Positions 43,049 through 51,483 of a stretch of 64,000 nt of DNA are shown here, in pieces. Made by a program: the position numbers and the translations under genes. The notes beneath the pieces are model-generated. The model ran no database searches. It saw only the letters and a list, made by a program, of their open reading frames with translations, and was not told where the DNA came from. This stretch comes from Acidicapsa ligni (GTDB lineage: Bacteria > Acidobacteriota > Terriglobia > Terriglobales > Acidobacteriaceae): positions 496,001 to 560,000 of the forward strand of contig NZ_JAGSYG010000003.1 in the NCBI RefSeq assembly GCF_025685655.1, given 5' to 3'. Position 1 is the first letter of the stretch; each line of letters opens with the position of its first letter.

Positions 43049-44206
43049 TTAGCGGGGAGCAAGACCTAGCGCTTTGTACACTTCCTGCACGGAGTTGCGC
43101 AGAGCGTAGCGGGTTTGATAACAGTCAAGCCCACGGGCGCGCATTGCATCGCGTTCGTCATGAGTCATGGCGAGAAAACGCTCGATCAGGCGGGTGGTGC
43201 CTTCGAGGGTGTCGGGCTCCATGATTCCGGCTCCGTCCGATGCAATGTCAGGTGCGATGTTGACCTTGTCGGAGATGAGCGGGATGACTCCGCAGGCCAG
43301 CGCGTCGGCGACGGCGATGCCGAAATTCTCCTGGTGCGACGGGAGAATGAAGGCTTCGGCGCCGTAGAACGCTCCCCACTTGAGATCGCCGCGAATGGTG
43401 CCCGTCCAATGGACGCGATTGGTGACGTTGAGGCGGGCGGCAAGCGCATCCAACTCGGGACGAAGACCAACCTCGTCGGGACCAGCGAGGACAAGTTGCA
43501 TCTCAGGCGGAGCCGTGCGGGCGAAGGCTTCGATGAGTAGATCACAGCCTTTTTTGGGATGGATGCGGCTCAGGTAAAGCAGGTAGGGCTTGCCGCGCAG
43601 TGCAGGAAAAGCTGCGATGAACGCCTCGCGCTGTTTGGCTGGGTCAGCTTCCGGTGGCGCCGGCGGGCCGATGGTTCCATAGGGAATGACGACGCCTTTG
43701 AAGTGGCGAAATGGGAATCCTTCGCCGGCTATGCGCTTTTCTTCTTCGCTGGTGAAGCAGACAGCCTCGGCGCGATTGAGGTTCTGGTGCTCGAAGAGCG
43801 TCCAATAAAAGAGCTTCTTGAGGTGCTTGAGCGGATAGCGGGTGCGGAAATAGGGGTCCAACATGCCGTGCGAAAAGACGACATAGGGGCGCTTGCCAGC
43901 TACGGCGCGGCGGGCAGCGAGGGCGTGATATTGCCAGATGCCGTTGACGATGACGCCGTCAAATCGCTGCACGTTTTCGCGCAGCCACTTTTCCAGACGC
44001 GGCTCGTAATGGTAGTTCGGCTTGGTGGGGCCAAAAGCGTGTACTTCACCGCCGGGAATACGGCTGAAATCGGCGGCTGGATCGTCCAGGGTTGCGACCT
44101 CAACCTGATTGCCTGCGCGCTGATGCGCAGCGGCAAACATGCGGACCGAATCTGTGGGTCCGCCGAAGTCAGGATTGAGTGTGCGGATGACGTGCAGCAA
44201 TCGCAT
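43049..44206 (-). CDS. Family 4 glycosyltransferase
   Basis: 385-residue GT-B glycosyltransferase. It starts MRLLHVIRTLNPDFGGPTDSVRMFA, the acceptor-side pattern of GT4 enzymes, has SHGMLDPYFRTRYPLKHLKKLFYW, and then the donor-binding domain LLYLSRIHPKKGCDLLIEAF, VHWTGTIRGDLKWGAFYGAEAFILPSHQENFGIAVADALACG with the conserved E-x7-E-like acid region. Related enzymes build lipopolysaccharide or exopolysaccharide. It lies 28 bp after the GMC oxidoreductase and before the aldo/keto reductase, suggesting one operon for a surface glycan or glycolipid. Sugar specificity is unknown. Confidence 0.88.
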   Translation of the reverse strand: MRLLHVIRTLNPDFGGPTDSVRMFAAAHQRAGNQVEVATLDDPAADFSRIPGGEVHAFGPTKPNYHYEPRLEKWLRENVQRFDGVIVNGIWQYHALAARRAVAGKRPYVVFSHGMLDPYFRTRYPLKHLKKLFYWTLFEHQNLNRAEAVCFTSEEEKRIAGEGFPFRHFKGVVIPYGTIGPPAPPEADPAKQREAFIAAFPALRGKPYLLYLSRIHPKKGCDLLIEAFARTAPPEMQLVLAGPDEVGLRPELDALAARLNVTNRVHWTGTIRGDLKWGAFYGAEAFILPSHQENFGIAVADALACGVIPLISDKVNIAPDIASDGAGIMEPDTLEGTTRLIERFLAMTHDERDAMRARGLDCYQTRYALRNSVQEVYKALGLAPR

Positions 44207-44234
44207 ATCAACATACCTTAATCAAATTCTTGGT

Positions 44235-45917
44235 TTAAAGGGTTGCTTTGGATGTCGGACTATCAGCAGAATGACCAGCCAGCCGGTGGGCAAGGCGCAT
44301 GGCAAAGGCACCTGCGAGCAGTGTCGAGTTAGCCTGACCAGCCGTTGGAAAGACCGCCGAAGAGGCGATATACAGGTTCGTCAATCCATGAATCTTCAGG
44401 TCCGGATCGACTACGCTCTTTTTCGGATCGGTTCCCATTCGAATTGTTCCGACCTGATGAAAGCCGTCTGCGGCCTGATCCCAGATGCGTTCGCGAAGCT
44501 TTGCGCCTGAGTACCAGAACTCCAGATGGCCGATTCCATTGGAGCGAAGAGCCTTGTCGAGCAGATTGTGCGATTCGATGACGCTGTCGATGTCCTGCTC
44601 GACGAAGCGGAGATCTATGGCCGCCCTGGCCATGCCAAAGGAATCGGTTTCTGCGGGATCGGAAGACAGCGTGATACGGCTCTCGGCGTTGGGAACCTGC
44701 TCCGCATGATAATGGAGAGCATATTTGCCGCCGCTGTTTGAGACGAGGAAGCCCGGCTTTTTGGGCTTGCGCAGGAAGCGGTCGCGCAGAATGCGATAGA
44801 TGTCGAGTGCTCCCTTGGGCGCGCCAAAGATAGCGTTCCGCAGGTGCGCCGCGAGGCGATAGGGACGAGGGCCGGTGTGCGCGAGGCGAATGGCTTCTGA
44901 AAGCAGCTTGCGACCCACAGGAGGAAAAGCCAGCGCAATAAAAACCGAAGACAAAACACCGCTGCGGTGGCCGGGATCGTAGAAGGGAGGATTGTCCGGC
45001 CAGAAAGCCGTGTTGAGCACTTTATTCTCGACCTGCGCCTCGGTCGTAAGCATGAAGCGGCGGCGAATCCAGCTACCATTTACGTCGAGCTTGAAGTCCA
45101 GATCGGCAAAGTCCGCCGGGCGATCGAAGCGGATACTGGCGATCTTTCCGGAGATGTGACCCATGTAATAGCGTCCGAGCGGGCCATCGACACCGCCGAA
45201 GTATTGCGGAGCCTTCTTCTGCACATTGAGCAGAATACGGGTGGCCTCAACACCGCCAGTCGCGAGAATGATCTGGCGCGCCTTTACCCGAATTGGGTCG
45301 GATGGTGTTTGCACCGCCAGGCTCTCAATTGTCTGGCCGTCCTGCGAAAAATTGAAGCCGGTTACAGTGCTGTTGAGGCTGAGCTTGATGTGGGTAGAGT
45401 TGAGGAGCTTTTCACGATGGAGCAGAATCAGGCGCGATTCGATGGCCCAGCGCTCTACGAAATCGACGGTGAGGCCGTCGGTAAGCTGGCGCGAATAAGG
45501 GAAGTCGAATGTATCGCTGCCACAGAGCATGTGATCCGTCGCCGCTTTGTACCAGGGGCGGATCTCGTCATGCGTTACAGGCCAGTGAGCATCGGCAACG
45601 AATGCGCGATCCAGAAAATCAACATCGTCATACGGAACGCAGCGGCCTCCCCATGTCCAGGATGTTCCGCCAAGGGCGCGACAGACTGCCAGCTCCATGG
45701 GAGCATGGCGACGGGTGTCGGCGATGGATGCGCGTGAGGCCTCGGCGGCAGGATTGTCGACTGCCGGGCCATTCAATGCAAGACCGCCGGACTCGAGAAC
45801 GAGAACGTCGCGGCCTAGCCGTTCAAACTCCAAGGCAAGGGCCATGCCGACCGGACCGGTGCCGACCACACAGAGATCCCAGGTTTTACTGCTTACTTCT
45901 AGCTGGTCAATGATCAT
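44235..45917 (-). CDS. GMC-family FAD oxidoreductase
   Basis: 560 residues. The N-terminal Rossmann motif LCVVGTGPVGMALALEFERLGRDVLVLESGG binds FAD. A GGTSWTWGGRC-type flavin loop follows (LGGTSWTWGGRCVPYDD), then ILATGGVEATRILLN, and the C-terminal GMC motif GFHQVGTIRMGTDPKKSVVDPDLKIHGLTNLYIASSAVFPTAGQANSTLLA with the active-site His and the Asn in QANSTL. It probably oxidises a sugar or alcohol. No Tat or Sec signal is visible, so it looks cytoplasmic. It is first in the minus-strand run with GT4, aldo/keto reductase and phosphohexomutase. The ATG at 45917 has no strong ribosome site. Confidence 0.88.
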   Translation of the reverse strand: MIIDQLEVSSKTWDLCVVGTGPVGMALALEFERLGRDVLVLESGGLALNGPAVDNPAAEASRASIADTRRHAPMELAVCRALGGTSWTWGGRCVPYDDVDFLDRAFVADAHWPVTHDEIRPWYKAATDHMLCGSDTFDFPYSRQLTDGLTVDFVERWAIESRLILLHREKLLNSTHIKLSLNSTVTGFNFSQDGQTIESLAVQTPSDPIRVKARQIILATGGVEATRILLNVQKKAPQYFGGVDGPLGRYYMGHISGKIASIRFDRPADFADLDFKLDVNGSWIRRRFMLTTEAQVENKVLNTAFWPDNPPFYDPGHRSGVLSSVFIALAFPPVGRKLLSEAIRLAHTGPRPYRLAAHLRNAIFGAPKGALDIYRILRDRFLRKPKKPGFLVSNSGGKYALHYHAEQVPNAESRITLSSDPAETDSFGMARAAIDLRFVEQDIDSVIESHNLLDKALRSNGIGHLEFWYSGAKLRERIWDQAADGFHQVGTIRMGTDPKKSVVDPDLKIHGLTNLYIASSAVFPTAGQANSTLLAGAFAMRLAHRLAGHSADSPTSKATL

Positions 45918-46076
45918 GAAGGTGAGGGGGAATGAAGGATGATCTGAAGCCTATATCCAGCATGATTATACGTGAGAGCAATTTACCTTTGTGATCACTG
46001 CGGCGGCAATCTCCCAGTGGATGGAATGATGCGCTCTTCTTCCTAGGCTCTGGTATTCTTGGGGCTGGCTGTGCTG

Positions 46077-46256
46077 ATGCGTTGGTTACTGATTGGGCTT
46101 TTCATTTCGATGGTCGCGCTGGTAGTTGTGGCCGGCGCTGTGGCGCGGTACGTTCGGCGGCAGAGACGTGCGCATTCCGAGGATGTTGTGGCCGGCATTT
46201 CCGATGCGGAGCTTGGGTTGACACGGCCGGAAAAACCAGAAGAACCGGCAGACTAG
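46077..46256 (+). CDS. Small single-span membrane protein
   Basis: 59 residues from ATG 46077 (in-frame TTG 46059 and GTG 46071 are possible starts). One helix (RWLLIGLFISMVALVVVAGAVARYV) is followed by a basic patch and an acidic tail with LGLTRPEKPEEPAD. No family is recognised. It lies upstream of bioY with an 88-bp gap and no shared motif. The coding potential is modest. Confidence 0.5.
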   Translation: MRWLLIGLFISMVALVVVAGAVARYVRRQRRAHSEDVVAGISDAELGLTRPEKPEEPAD

Positions 46257-46344
46257 TACGGAACTACGATCCACAGCGACAAAGATATTAAAATTTGAAG
46301 TACCCTCGCCCAAGCGTCGAGGGACGATCAAAAACGGGAGAGTT

Positions 46345-46947
46345 ATGAATCGCAGCTTTGAAACCGTTGCACCGATTGCCATTCCTGCTGAGTCAGCCAC
46401 CGTTACGGCAATGAGCATGCTTCGCGGCGCGGGCATTGTGCTGGTCGCGAGCGCACTCGTCGGAGTAGCTTCGCATATATCTGTCCCACTGTTCTTTACA
46501 CCTGTGCCGGTTACGCTGCAACCCTTTGCCGTGGTATTGCTTGGCCTGCTTCTGAGTCCGCGGCTGGCCCTGGGCTCGCTGATCGCCTATCTGATAGAAG
46601 GCGCTGCAGGTTTGCCCGTGTTCACCCCATTTGGGCTGGGCGGTATGGCGCAATTGCTGGGGCCGACGGGCGGCTACCTGCTCAGCTATCCGCTGGTGGC
46701 GTTGGTAGTTTCGTACCTGTGGCGCAAAGGGCCACGCACTTTTTCACGCGGAGTTTTTGTTGCAGGAGCCGGAGATCTGCTTATCCTGACATTAGGAACG
46801 ATCTGGCTGGGAGCGGTAACGCATGCCACACCGATGGCCGCGATCAATCACGCAGTGCTTCCCTTCCTGCCGGGCGATGCGCTCAAGGTTTTGGCTGCCG
46901 CGGGAATCGCAAGTGCAGCTTCACGGATTCGGATGTTTCAGAAATAA
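46345..46947 (+). CDS. bioY: Biotin transporter BioY
   Basis: 200-residue S-component of an ECF-type vitamin transporter, with about six membrane helices. It has the BioY pattern ISVPLFFTPVPVTLQPFAVVLLGLLLSPRLALGSLIAYLIEGAAGLPVF, GGMAQLLGPTGGYLLSYPL, and the ending FLPGDALKVLAAAGIASA. No adjacent ECF ATPase or T-component is seen, so it either works alone or shares an energising module. The ATG at 46345 follows GGGAGAG. No BirA operator was recognised. Confidence 0.9.
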   Translation: MNRSFETVAPIAIPAESATVTAMSMLRGAGIVLVASALVGVASHISVPLFFTPVPVTLQPFAVVLLGLLLSPRLALGSLIAYLIEGAAGLPVFTPFGLGGMAQLLGPTGGYLLSYPLVALVVSYLWRKGPRTFSRGVFVAGAGDLLILTLGTIWLGAVTHATPMAAINHAVLPFLPGDALKVLAAAGIASAASRIRMFQK

Positions 46948-47061
46948 ACGCGATACCAGGAAATAAGTCATTTCACATGACAGCGGCATCGAATTTTGTA
47001 AGATCGATTACTCAAAGAGTGGCCCACGCAGGCCACACAGCATGAAAGGACGTCCCCTCAA

Positions 47062-47964
47062 GTGAGTAGCACCCCTTCAGAAGCAGTAAAGGCCAATGAA
47101 TTAAAAAGTTCTCTGGCGCAGTCAGGCGACACACGCACGATCAGCATCGCGCACAGCCCAGATTCCGACGATGCATTCATGTTCTATGGCCTGGCGACAA
47201 ACAAGATTCGCGTACCCGGATTCCGGTTTACACACACACTTTGCGACATCGAAACGCTGAACCGCCGCGCAATCGATGAAGCATTCTTTGATGTGACCGC
47301 TGTTTCCTTCCACGCGTATCCGTACATCCAGGATCAGTACACGTTGATGAGCTGCGGTGGCAGCGTCGGCGAAGGATACGGACCGATGGTTGTTTCGAGC
47401 CGTCCCTTGACGCCTGAAGACCTGACCAAGGTCAAGGTCGCCATTCCGGGAACACTTACCACCGCATATCTTGCGCTGAAGATTTTCAATCCGGATATCG
47501 AGACCGAAGTTGTGCCATTCGATCAGATCATTCCGGAGATTCAAGCTGGTCGATTCGAGGCTGGCCTCATCATTCACGAAGGGCAGCTCACCTATGCCAC
47601 CAGTGGTCTGCGCAAAGTGATCGATCTCGGAGTCTGGTGGCGTGAGCAGACCGGCCTGGTACTGCCTCTGGGCGGCAATGCCGTTCGCCGCAGCCTGGGC
47701 GCGGAGACGCTGCACACGGTAACGCAGGCTTTGCGCGACAGCATTCAGCATGGCCTCGACAACCGTGAGCAGGGCCTGGAATACGCGATGCAGTTTGCCC
47801 GCGATCTCGATGCCAACCTCGCCAACCGCTTCGTGAGCATGTACGTCAATGAGCGCACGCTGAGCTATGGCGCCGACGGACAGGAAGCTATTCGCAAGCT
47901 GCTGGATCTTGGCCATGAAAAGGGCATCATTCCCATGGCGCCCAAGGTCGATTTCGTCGACTAG
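47062..47964 (+). CDS. mqnD: MqnD-like 1,4-dihydroxy-6-naphthoate synthase
   Basis: 300 residues of the periplasmic-binding-protein-like fold used by MqnA and MqnD in the futalosine menaquinone route. It has no signal peptide. The pattern SIAHSPDSDDAFMFYGLA opens the family, followed by DVTAVSFHAYPYI, GSVGEGYGPMVVSSRPL, VAIPGTLTTAYLALKIF and AGLIIHEGQLTYA. MqnD turns cyclic dehypoxanthinyl futalosine into 1,4-dihydroxy-6-naphthoate. The start is GTG at 47062, with AAGGA some distance upstream. A strong terminator follows. MqnA is an alternative, but the SPDSDDAF form suits MqnD. Confidence 0.78.
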   Translation: MSSTPSEAVKANELKSSLAQSGDTRTISIAHSPDSDDAFMFYGLATNKIRVPGFRFTHTLCDIETLNRRAIDEAFFDVTAVSFHAYPYIQDQYTLMSCGGSVGEGYGPMVVSSRPLTPEDLTKVKVAIPGTLTTAYLALKIFNPDIETEVVPFDQIIPEIQAGRFEAGLIIHEGQLTYATSGLRKVIDLGVWWREQTGLVLPLGGNAVRRSLGAETLHTVTQALRDSIQHGLDNREQGLEYAMQFARDLDANLANRFVSMYVNERTLSYGADGQEAIRKLLDLGHEKGIIPMAPKVDFVD

Positions 47965-47988
47965 GTTTAGTTGATTTTGATTGAAGAT

Positions 47989-48022
47989 GCAGGGTAGCCA
48001 ATGCGGCTACCCTGCTTTTTTT
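47989..48022 (+). terminator. Intrinsic terminator of mqnD
   Basis: The arms gcagggtagcc (47989-47999) and ggctaccctgc (48005-48015) form an 11-bp stem with a 5-base loop, followed by seven Ts (48016-48022). It lies 25 bp past the mqnD stop. Confidence 0.95.
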
Positions 48023-48131
48023 GTGCGGCGTGATCGTATTCGCAGCACTGTTAATCCGGCGCATAACTCGCCCTGTCCGTCTCGCGACATATCTCTGGCT
48101 ACATCTCGGATCGCGGGCTACGATCCGTGCC

Positions 48132-49325
48132 ATGAAAACTCCTGCTGCCCTTGCGGGCAAATCTCCATGCGTAAGAACGATGCGAAGAAGGATGCGGTTT
48201 GTCGCGCTCGTCGGCGGATTAGGGCTGTCATTGCTGGCTCAATCCAAGGCTATCTATGCTGCTGAACCAATGAAGATTCCCATGACAGCCGACCGTTGGG
48301 AGGCGAAAGACAATGTGGAGTTTTCGCAGCCGGATGGCTTTCCGCTTGGCGCCATTACGGTCAAGAAGGGCGTGGCGGTTCTGAAAGATGTGGACTTTCA
48401 CAACGGAACAATCGCGTTCGATGTGCAGCCGCTTGGCTCGATGGGTGCGGGAATTGGATTTCGCAGACGCGATGACGAGACCTATGAGGATTTCTATCTA
48501 CGCCCTCGTCCCAAGTGCGCAGAGGCAGTGGATTGCATGCAGTATGCGCCGCATACGCATGGGGTTCTGCTGTGGGATATGTTCCCGCAATATCAATCGC
48601 CTGCTCCGTTGAAGGACAGTGGATGGAACCACATCAAGATGGTGATCTCTGGCCAGCGCATGAATATCTATGTGAATGGCGAAAGTTCGCCCAGTCTCAC
48701 GGTTGGCCGCCTCGAAGGCGATGCAGAGAGTGGTGGAATCCTGTTGCAGGGGCCTGGCATTTTCGCGAATCTCGAAGTTGCGCCGGATGCGGTTGAAGGG
48801 CTGGCGTCCACGCCAGTCAAGGATGCAGCCGACGGTGATGCCAGATATCTTCGCAACTGGTGGCTTGCTCCGTCACAGCCCTCGCCGGAGGGATCGGTAC
48901 CTGCGTTGGCGGAGATGCCTGGGAGTTCGCAGCCGTGGAAGCCGATTGCAGCCGAACGTGGCGGAGTGATTGATATTTCTCGCGTCTACGGGCTGGCCGG
49001 AGGGCGCGGGGATGGCGAGATGACCTGGCTGAAGACAACCGTAACTTCGAGCAAGAGCCAGACTAAAAAAGTTTCCATTGGATGGACGCGTGAAATCTGG
49101 GTCTTTGTGAACGGCAAGCAGGTCTTTGCGGATAAAAACCTCTATCAACCACCGGCGGCGAGAAAGAATCCCGATGGGCGGTTGTCGCTGGAAAATGGTT
49201 CATTCGATCTTCCTTTGAATGCAGGCAAGAACGAAATCAGTGTTGCGCTGGCCAACAACTTTTACGGGTGGGGTATGGTCATGCGTCTGGAGGATGCGAA
49301 GGGCATCCAGTTAGAGAAGCAATGA
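48132..49325 (+). CDS. Secreted LamG/concanavalin-like protein of unknown function
   Basis: 397 residues from ATG 48132, or 381 from ATG 48180; both give an N-terminus with a hydrophobic run (VALVGGLGLSLLAQ) ending AIYAAEP. Residues about 50-230 resemble the concanavalin-type jelly roll of glycan-binding and 3-keto-disaccharide-hydrolase-like domains (HNGTIAFDVQPLGSMGAGIGFRRRD and GWNHIKMVISGQRMNIYVNGE). The C-terminal part has a second beta sandwich with WTREIWVFVNGKQVFADKNLY. No catalytic residues are recognised. It is a single gene after the mqnD terminator. Confidence 0.7.
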   Translation: MKTPAALAGKSPCVRTMRRRMRFVALVGGLGLSLLAQSKAIYAAEPMKIPMTADRWEAKDNVEFSQPDGFPLGAITVKKGVAVLKDVDFHNGTIAFDVQPLGSMGAGIGFRRRDDETYEDFYLRPRPKCAEAVDCMQYAPHTHGVLLWDMFPQYQSPAPLKDSGWNHIKMVISGQRMNIYVNGESSPSLTVGRLEGDAESGGILLQGPGIFANLEVAPDAVEGLASTPVKDAADGDARYLRNWWLAPSQPSPEGSVPALAEMPGSSQPWKPIAAERGGVIDISRVYGLAGGRGDGEMTWLKTTVTSSKSQTKKVSIGWTREIWVFVNGKQVFADKNLYQPPAARKNPDGRLSLENGSFDLPLNAGKNEISVALANNFYGWGMVMRLEDAKGIQLEKQ

Positions 49326-49359
49326 ACCTCATGCAATTTGGAAAATTTCTCAATCCAGT

Positions 49360-49396
49360 TGCCGGCCTCATGGGTGACAATGCCATGAGGCCAGCA
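49360..49396. repeat. 12-bp inverted repeat after the LamG-like gene
   Basis: The arms tgccggcctcat (49360-49371) and atgaggccagca (49385-49396) pair over 12 bp with one mismatch and a 13-base loop. It lies between the stop at 49325 and the histidine kinase. No T-run follows; it may attenuate transcription. Confidence 0.5.
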
Positions 49397-49437
49397 ATCA
49401 TGCGAGGAACGTTCTGAACGCTATTGCTAATTCGCAT

Positions 49438-50574
49438 GTGTCGTCCATCGGCAAACGCCTGCAGTTTTTTGCGCTGGCGGTTTTACTATGGAGCGCGATC
49501 GGCTGCGTCTTTGCGCTGCCTAACTTCATGGCTGGTGGGGATTGGCGGAGGCCGCTGCTGGGATCTCTGGCGCAGTGGTGGTCATGGGGACTGCTTGCTC
49601 CGTTGATTGTTGCAATGGATCAGAGGCTTCCCTTTTCCACACGGCAGCTTTCACGACGGGTTATCGCGCACCTGTTGCTCAGTCCATTTTTTACCGCTCT
49701 GTATGTGTACGTGTTTGCCGCGGTTCTAGCGGTGGTCGACATGCGAAGCTGGAGTTCTCTGCTCGACACCAGCCTGCTGATGAATGCCTTTCGCGGAATG
49801 TTTTTGTGGAGCGTGCTTGTCTATTGCCTGATCGTGGGCGTGTGGCAGGCGCAGCAGTATTATCATCGCTATCTCTCGGGCGAGCTACAAATGGAGCGGC
49901 TGGAGCGGAGCTTTTCGCAGGCGCGTCTGAATGCTCTGCGTATGCAACTCGATCCTCATTTTCTATTCAATACGCTCAATACAATCTCATCGCAGGTGGA
50001 GCGAGACCCGCGGCTGGCGCGGCAGATGATTCAGCATCTGGGCGATCTGCTGCGCATATCTCTTGAGACTAAAGACCGCCAGGAAGTCATGCTGGCTGAA
50101 GAGATGGCTTTTCTCGATCATTACATCGCTATCCAGAAGATTCGCTTTGGAGATCGGCTGGTCATCGAGACGGCGATTGATGCGGAGATTCGATACGCGC
50201 TGGTTCCCTGCCTCTTCGTTCAACCGCTGGTAGAAAATGCGATTCGGCATGGAATCTCCTCGCGCGCGACGGGTGGAACGATCATGGTTTTGGCGAAGCG
50301 GGAGGGCGATCATCTGGTAGTTCGAGTTATAGACGATGGCGTCGGGCTACCCGAAAAATGGACGCTTGAAAGCGCTACAGGGTTGGGGCTTTCGGTAACG
50401 CGGCAACGTGTTCTTGGGCTATATCCAGATGGAGAAAGCAGCTTTCTGCTGCATAGGCGCTCGACCGGAGGAGTGGAAGCAGTTGTACGTGTGCCTTTGC
50501 GATTCAGCGAGGCTGGCGCAAACGAGAACATCGATTCAAGCTTTGAGGAGAACGATGCTTCCCTCACTCGTTGA
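49438..50574 (+). CDS. LytS-type sensor histidine kinase
   Basis: 378 residues. The N-terminal part has about four membrane helices (for example FFALAVLLWSAIGCVFALPNFM and FFTALYVYVFAAVLAVV) without a known sensor domain. The kinase part has the His_kinase pattern ALRMQLDPHFLFNTLNTI with phospho-acceptor His174, then a GHKL ATPase domain (LFVQPLVENAIRHGIS and VIDDGVGLP). The start is GTG at 49438; a good ribosome site is not visible. It overlaps the response-regulator gene by 20 bp, so the two are translationally coupled. Confidence 0.9.
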   Translation: MSSIGKRLQFFALAVLLWSAIGCVFALPNFMAGGDWRRPLLGSLAQWWSWGLLAPLIVAMDQRLPFSTRQLSRRVIAHLLLSPFFTALYVYVFAAVLAVVDMRSWSSLLDTSLLMNAFRGMFLWSVLVYCLIVGVWQAQQYYHRYLSGELQMERLERSFSQARLNALRMQLDPHFLFNTLNTISSQVERDPRLARQMIQHLGDLLRISLETKDRQEVMLAEEMAFLDHYIAIQKIRFGDRLVIETAIDAEIRYALVPCLFVQPLVENAIRHGISSRATGGTIMVLAKREGDHLVVRVIDDGVGLPEKWTLESATGLGLSVTRQRVLGLYPDGESSFLLHRRSTGGVEAVVRVPLRFSEAGANENIDSSFEENDASLTR

Positions 50575-51361
50575 CAAGATCTGCGTGCTCGTCGTGGATG
50601 ATGAAGTACCGGCTCGGCAGAGGCTTATCGATCTGCTGCGCCAGGACCCGATGGCACACAGAATTCTCGAAGCGAAGGACGGACTTATGGCCGTCGAGAT
50701 GATTGAGAACGAGAAACCGGACCTGGTTTTTCTCGATGTGCAAATGCCTGAAATGGATGGGCTGGGCGTAATGGATGCCGTTGGCCCGGAGGCCATGCCG
50801 CTCACAATCTTTGTGACAGCTTACGATCAGCACGCGGTACGGGCCTTTGAAAATAATGCGCTCGATTATCTACTGAAACCTTTCAGTGACGAGCGCTATG
50901 AATCCACGATGCTGCGCGTCCGCGCACGGCTTGGGGAACGCAGCATGCATGCGTTTGGTCAGCAGTTGGCGCGCTTACTGACGCAGACGCCCGCAAGCCA
51001 GAAACGTTCGGACAGATTGGATCGTCTCGTCGTCAAATCCGGTGGAGTAACACGCTTCCTTCGCGTTGTAGACATCGATTGGATCGAGGCAGCGGGCGTA
51101 TATGTGAATCTGCATGTCTGCGGCAAGGAACTGCTCTATCGCTCATCCCTTGCAGAGCTGGCGGAGCGGCTCGATCCGGTGCGGTTTGTGCGCGTGCATC
51201 GCTCGACGGTGGTGAACATGGAGAGCATTCTGCAATTGGAGCCGGTTTCGCATGGCGAGTTTGACGTGGTGCTGCGCAATGGCGGCTTAGCCGCGCAGCG
51301 AACACGCATCAGCCGCACGTATCGAGCGCAACTGGAGCAGAGGCTTGGGCAGTCGCTGTAG
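50555..51361 (+). CDS. LytTR-family response regulator
   Basis: 268 residues. The receiver domain starts KICVLVVDDEVPARQRL and has the phospho-acceptor Asp61 (VFLDVQMPEMDG), Thr in FVTAYDQ and Lys in YLLKPFSD. A LytTR DNA-binding domain follows (GGVTRFLRVVDIDWIEAAGVYVNL, RSSLAELAERLDPVRFVRVHRSTVVNMESI). The ATG at 50555 has GAGGAG 4 bp upstream and overlaps the kinase gene, so this start is preferred over the in-frame start at 50408. It should act with the kinase. Targets are unknown. Confidence 0.92.
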   Translation: MLPSLVDKICVLVVDDEVPARQRLIDLLRQDPMAHRILEAKDGLMAVEMIENEKPDLVFLDVQMPEMDGLGVMDAVGPEAMPLTIFVTAYDQHAVRAFENNALDYLLKPFSDERYESTMLRVRARLGERSMHAFGQQLARLLTQTPASQKRSDRLDRLVVKSGGVTRFLRVVDIDWIEAAGVYVNLHVCGKELLYRSSLAELAERLDPVRFVRVHRSTVVNMESILQLEPVSHGEFDVVLRNGGLAAQRTRISRTYRAQLEQRLGQSL

Positions 51362-51483
51362 ACGGAACGGTTCAATCCTGCTGACAGCCTATACGCCAGC
51401 TTGCTCAACAGCCCGCTCGCCAAGGCTAAGGGATTTTTAATTTCTTCCGATAACTCTCTTATGAGAGTTTTCAGAGGATGATT

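Noticed and set aside
46257..46344. BirA operator or biotin-linked riboregulator before bioY
   Set aside because: No inverted repeat of the expected type is present in the 88-bp gap.
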